A stretch of 9,249 bases of DNA from Verrucomicrobiota bacterium (lineage in GTDB: Bacteria; Verrucomicrobiota; Verrucomicrobiia; Limisphaerales; JAFMIX01): assembly GCA_026397895.1 (NCBI GenBank), contig JAPLTZ010000432.1:1-9249 (forward strand), written 5' to 3'. A program made the translations under genes and the position numbers. Below are positions 7,061 through 9,249 of this stretch, piece by piece (positions within the stretch are counted from its first letter, which is position 1; every line of letters starts with the position of its first letter). The notes under the pieces were generated by a model. The model was not told the DNA's origin. It saw only the letters and a list, made by a program, of their open reading frames with translations, and ran no database searches.

Positions 7061-8194
7061 ATGAAACACAGCCGGTTCATCGGACTACTGATTGGCGGAG
7101 GACTGGGGATGTTGGCGGTCAGCCCGGCCAGCGCGCTCGACGTGAGCGTCACCGCCTACGGCGCGACGGCGAACGACGGCGCGAACGACGCCAACGCCTT
7201 CTCCACGGCGCTCACGGCCATCGTCGCGGGCGGCGGCGGCACGTTGTATGTGCCGGCAGGCACGTTCAACTTCACCAGCCGCAAGACGGTTGACCTGAAA
7301 AACACGGGGGTGGCCATCGCCGGCGCGGGCAAGGGCGTGACGCAATTGTCCTGTGAAAATTCAACCGGCCTTTGGTGGTTCAACAACAGCGGCAGCAGCA
7401 ACGAACTGATCCTCCGCGACCTGACCTTTGTGGCGAGCAACAACGGTGGCTCCGCCGGCACCGCCGTCCAGATCAACAACCCCACCAACACGCCCTACAT
7501 TTCCAATTCCGATGTCTGCAGTTTGAACGTGGAGCATGTGGATTTTCAGGTGACGACGGCGGGGGCGGACCGCTTCGCGCACTTCCTTTACGCTTCCTAT
7601 CTGCAACTGCCGCGCTTTGTGGACGTGTTCGTCAACGGCTGGGGCTATTCGCCGCCGCCGGAGGACGGCTTCCGTGTCAACTTCGGCAACGGCGCGTATT
7701 TCGAGAACTGCTATTCCAAGAACGTCGGGCTTGCTTTCACACTGAACAACTATCACGGGGACGTGACGTTCAGCCGCTGTCTGGCGGTCGGGGTGACCAA
7801 TGGCTTCCAAGTGGTCGCCAATCAAGGGGAAAGTTGCACGGTCAACATTCTGGATTGCCACTCCAATCCCGCCTTCGACGACGTGAGCCTGGGCGTGAAA
7901 ATCCGGTTCGCCGGCGGGGTCGCCATCCGTAACCACGCCTCCTATTGCGGCGGCGCCGTCACCAACGTCTACAACGATTTCTATCTCGACAGTTGCACCA
8001 ACGTCGTCATCACCGGCTCTGTTTTTCACCAGCCCTACTGCGCCAACCGCACCCTGATCCGCCTGACCGGCAACTCGCGCAACGCCCTCATCCAGCACAA
8101 CATCTTCAACGCCCGAGGCACGAATGTTTTCGACGCCACCGTGAGCGGCGTCACCACCAACCAGAACGATACGCCGCCGGGATTTATCCTTTGA
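7061..8194 (+). CDS. Secreted pectate-lyase-superfamily (right-handed beta-helix) protein
   Basis: 377 residues with a Sec signal peptide (K-H-S-R start, hydrophobic I-G-L-L-I-G-G-G-L-G-M-L-A-V core, S-P-A-S-A cleavage near residue 25). Residues 27-80 carry the pectate lyase superfamily entry motif: T-A-Y-G-A-T-A-N-D-G-A-N-D-A-N-A-F, then G-G-G-G-T-L-Y-V-P-A-G-T-F. The rest is Asn- and Val-rich beta-helix coils, e.g. F-E-N-C-Y-S-K-N near 214-221 and D-F-Y-L-D-S-C-T-N-V-V-I-T-G near 306-319. It is a paralogue of the C-terminal third of the gene upstream, sharing R-D-L-T-F-V-A. It starts 9 bp after the previous stop, with GAGAGG (7050-7055) as ribosome binding site, so the two are co-transcribed. 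Function is probably extracellular or periplasmic polysaccharide lyase, hydrolase or binding. No catalytic residues can be assigned by eye, and a non-enzymatic beta-helix is possible. Confidence 0.87.
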   Translation: MKHSRFIGLLIGGGLGMLAVSPASALDVSVTAYGATANDGANDANAFSTALTAIVAGGGGTLYVPAGTFNFTSRKTVDLKNTGVAIAGAGKGVTQLSCENSTGLWWFNNSGSSNELILRDLTFVASNNGGSAGTAVQINNPTNTPYISNSDVCSLNVEHVDFQVTTAGADRFAHFLYASYLQLPRFVDVFVNGWGYSPPPEDGFRVNFGNGAYFENCYSKNVGLAFTLNNYHGDVTFSRCLAVGVTNGFQVVANQGESCTVNILDCHSNPAFDDVSLGVKIRFAGGVAIRNHASYCGGAVTNVYNDFYLDSCTNVVITGSVFHQPYCANRTLIRLTGNSRNALIQHNIFNARGTNVFDATVSGVTTNQNDTPPGFIL

Positions 8195-8227
8195 GCGTTG
8201 CTGTGGCTGAATTTTTCATTCGCGGAA

Positions 8228-8257
8228 GGGTCGCATACCGCCCTGTTTCGCAGACCC
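8228..8257 (+). terminator. Weak hairpin after the pectate-lyase-fold gene
   Basis: GGGTC at 8228-8232 pairs with GACCC at 8253-8257, extended by two G-C pairs if one A is bulged, leaving a loop of about 15 nt. It lies 34 bp after the stop codon. There is no T-run after it, so it is not a convincing intrinsic terminator; it could be an mRNA 3'-end structure or chance. Confidence 0.2.
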
Positions 8258-8290
8258 AACCCCGGCAACAGAGACTCCCCAGCTATCAGC

Positions 8291-8329
8291 GGTTGAAAAA
8301 ATTTAGAAAAAAAGCGGTTCGTGTCCATT
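8291..8329 (+). promoter_or_regulatory. Conserved 39-bp operator-like element, copy 3 (upstream of second PATR gene)
   Basis: It starts GGTTGAAAAAATTTAG and ends CGTGTCCATT. It matches the 3860-3898 copy at 31 of 39 positions and shares 21 invariant positions with both other copies. It lies 96 bp after the upstream stop and 35 bp before ATG 8365. This marks a separate transcription unit for the PATR gene, probably under the same regulator as the other two units. Confidence 0.65.
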
Positions 8330-8371
8330 CACCAACCCCTGCGCCCGGGCTAATATCCGCCATTATGACAC
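8330..8371 (+). promoter_or_regulatory. Putative promoter core of the second PATR gene
   Basis: TAATAT (8351-8356) is a 4-of-6 match to the -10 consensus, 21 bp after the conserved element, exactly as in the 3860-3940 leader. The shared block GCTAATAT..GCCATTA..ACAC spans 8349-8371. The -35 position (TTCACC, 8328-8333) is poor, consistent with activator dependence. Initiation would fall about 8363, two bases before ATG 8365, so this mRNA may be leaderless; no Shine-Dalgarno precedes the ATG. The palindrome GCCCGGGC (8343-8350) abuts the -10. Confidence 0.45.
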
Positions 8372-9249
8372 CTGTGCAACTCGCCCGTAGCGGCTTTCTC
8401 GCCCTGTTGTTTTCCACCCTGTCGCCCGCCGGCGCGGCAACGCTCACCTGGACCGGCGCGGGGGTCAACGCCGGCTGGGCCACGGGCGGCAACTGGGCGG
8501 AGGGGGCGTATGCCAACGGCAACGACCTCATCTTCACCGGGGCGTCCAGACCCGTGAGTTATATGGTGAACGCCAGCACCGTCAATTCCCTGACATTTTC
8601 AAATGGTGCCAGCGCCGCGTTCACCGTCAGGCTGGAAGCCAACAGCGGCGCCGCCCGGGTGCTGACTTTTCAGGCGGCAAACACTGGCATCACCGTCCAA
8701 TCCGCCGTCACCAACGTCCACACCATCGGCCTGACCTCCGGCTCCATCACGTTGCTGGGCGACCTGACCGTGTCACAGAACAGCACGAACAACTTTTCCA
8801 TCATCCGCCCGATAGATGGCAGCTTCGGACTGATTAAAAACGGCGTCGGCCCGTTGATCCTCTCCGGCACGAACAACACTTTCACCGGCGGACTCACCCT
8901 CAACGCCGGCACGGTGAGCTTAAACCACCCCAGTGTGCTCGGCGGCGGCACATTCACCATCGCCGGCGGGACGATTGACAACACTTCCGGCAATGCCATC
9001 TCCAACATCAACAACAACGCCCAAAGCTGGAACGCCGACCCCGTTTTCACCGGCACGTCCGACCTGAACCTGGGCACCGGCGCGGTCACTCTGGGCGCGA
9101 ACCGCCTCGTCACCGTCGCCGCCGGCGGCCTGACAGTCGGCGGCGGCATCAGTGGAGCGTTCACGCTGACCAAGGCCGGGGCGGGGAGTCTGACTCTCGG
9201 CGGCGCGAACACCTACACCGGCCACACCACCGTCTCCAACGGTACGCTG
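8365..9249 (+). CDS. Secreted PATR-repeat (autotransporter-associated beta-strand) protein, C-terminus cut off by window edge
   Basis: 295 codons are visible, open to the right edge. The N-terminus is a Sec signal peptide (R at residue 8, G-F-L-A-L-L-F-S-T-L core, A-G-A-A cleavage near 25). The mature start has T-W-T-G, G-G-N-W and N-D-L-I-F, the same lead-in as the gene at 4011. Two autotransporter-associated beta-strand repeats are seen: about 154-186 (G-L-I-K-N-G-V-G-P-L-I-L-S-G-T-N-N-T) and 264-295 (L-T-K-A-G-A-G-S-L-T-L-G-G-A-N-T-Y-T-G). Such proteins are large secreted or surface beta-solenoids, so hundreds of further residues probably lie outside the window, perhaps with an enzymatic or anchoring C-terminus. 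ATG 8365 is the only start that gives a full signal peptide, apart from GTG 8374 three codons later. Expression is probably driven from the conserved element upstream. Confidence 0.88.
   Translation, partial: MTPVQLARSGFLALLFSTLSPAGAATLTWTGAGVNAGWATGGNWAEGAYANGNDLIFTGASRPVSYMVNASTVNSLTFSNGASAAFTVRLEANSGAARVLTFQAANTGITVQSAVTNVHTIGLTSGSITLLGDLTVSQNSTNNFSIIRPIDGSFGLIKNGVGPLILSGTNNTFTGGLTLNAGTVSLNHPSVLGGGTFTIAGGTIDNTSGNAISNINNNAQSWNADPVFTGTSDLNLGTGAVTLGANRLVTVAAGGLTVGGGISGAFTLTKAGAGSLTLGGANTYTGHTTVSNGTL

Noticed and set aside
7361..8098. A 245-codon minus-strand frame opposite the pectate-lyase-fold gene
   Set aside because: Val/Ala/Gly-rich shadow of the plus-strand beta-helix codons, with no start context or homology signal.
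1..9249. CRISPR arrays, tRNA/rRNA genes, insertion sequences or phage genes
   Set aside because: I saw no regularly spaced repeats, no cloverleaf or rRNA-like segments, no transposase motifs and no phage structural genes. The beta-helix fold also occurs in phage tailspikes, but these proteins carry signal peptides and lie with metabolic genes.

Overview
The window reads as accessory chromosome from a GC-rich member of the Planctomycetes-Verrucomicrobia-Chlamydiae group, most likely Verrucomicrobiota or a relative such as Lentisphaerota/Kiritimatiellota. This is inferred from gene content: an SGLT-like sodium:solute symporter beside an AraC-type regulator, followed by secreted proteins built from autotransporter-associated beta-strand (PATR) repeats and pectate-lyase-superfamily beta-helices. 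No rRNA or housekeeping marker confirms it.

Left part, minus strand (1-2854): a two-gene operon. The promoter-proximal gene is a complete SGLT-type sodium:solute symporter (1241-2854). Nine bases after it starts a PLP-dependent class III aminotransferase (1-1231) that runs off the left edge.

Centre (2855-3827): a 112-bp divergent intergenic region, then an AraC-family transcriptional regulator on the plus strand (2967-3827).

Right part, plus strand (3828-9249): a leader, then a large secreted PATR / Ig-like / pectate-lyase-fold protein that is split by an apparent one-base frameshift near 4281-4291 (4011-4328 and 4325-7051). A second secreted pectate-lyase-fold protein follows (7061-8194). 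After a new leader comes another PATR-repeat protein that runs off the right edge (8365-9249).

The most notable structure is a 39-bp element present three times at identical internal spacing: 2928-2966 (minus orientation), 3860-3898 and 8291-8329. Each copy lies upstream of a transcription unit and contains TGTCCATT. The two plus-strand copies are followed, 21 bp later, by a second conserved block with a -10-like hexamer. The 2928-2966 copy ends exactly at the base before the AraC-family start codon. My inference is that the regulator binds these elements, controls itself, and coordinates uptake and metabolism (symporter plus aminotransferase) with secreted carbohydrate-binding or carbohydrate-degrading proteins. 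The inducing substrate is unknown.
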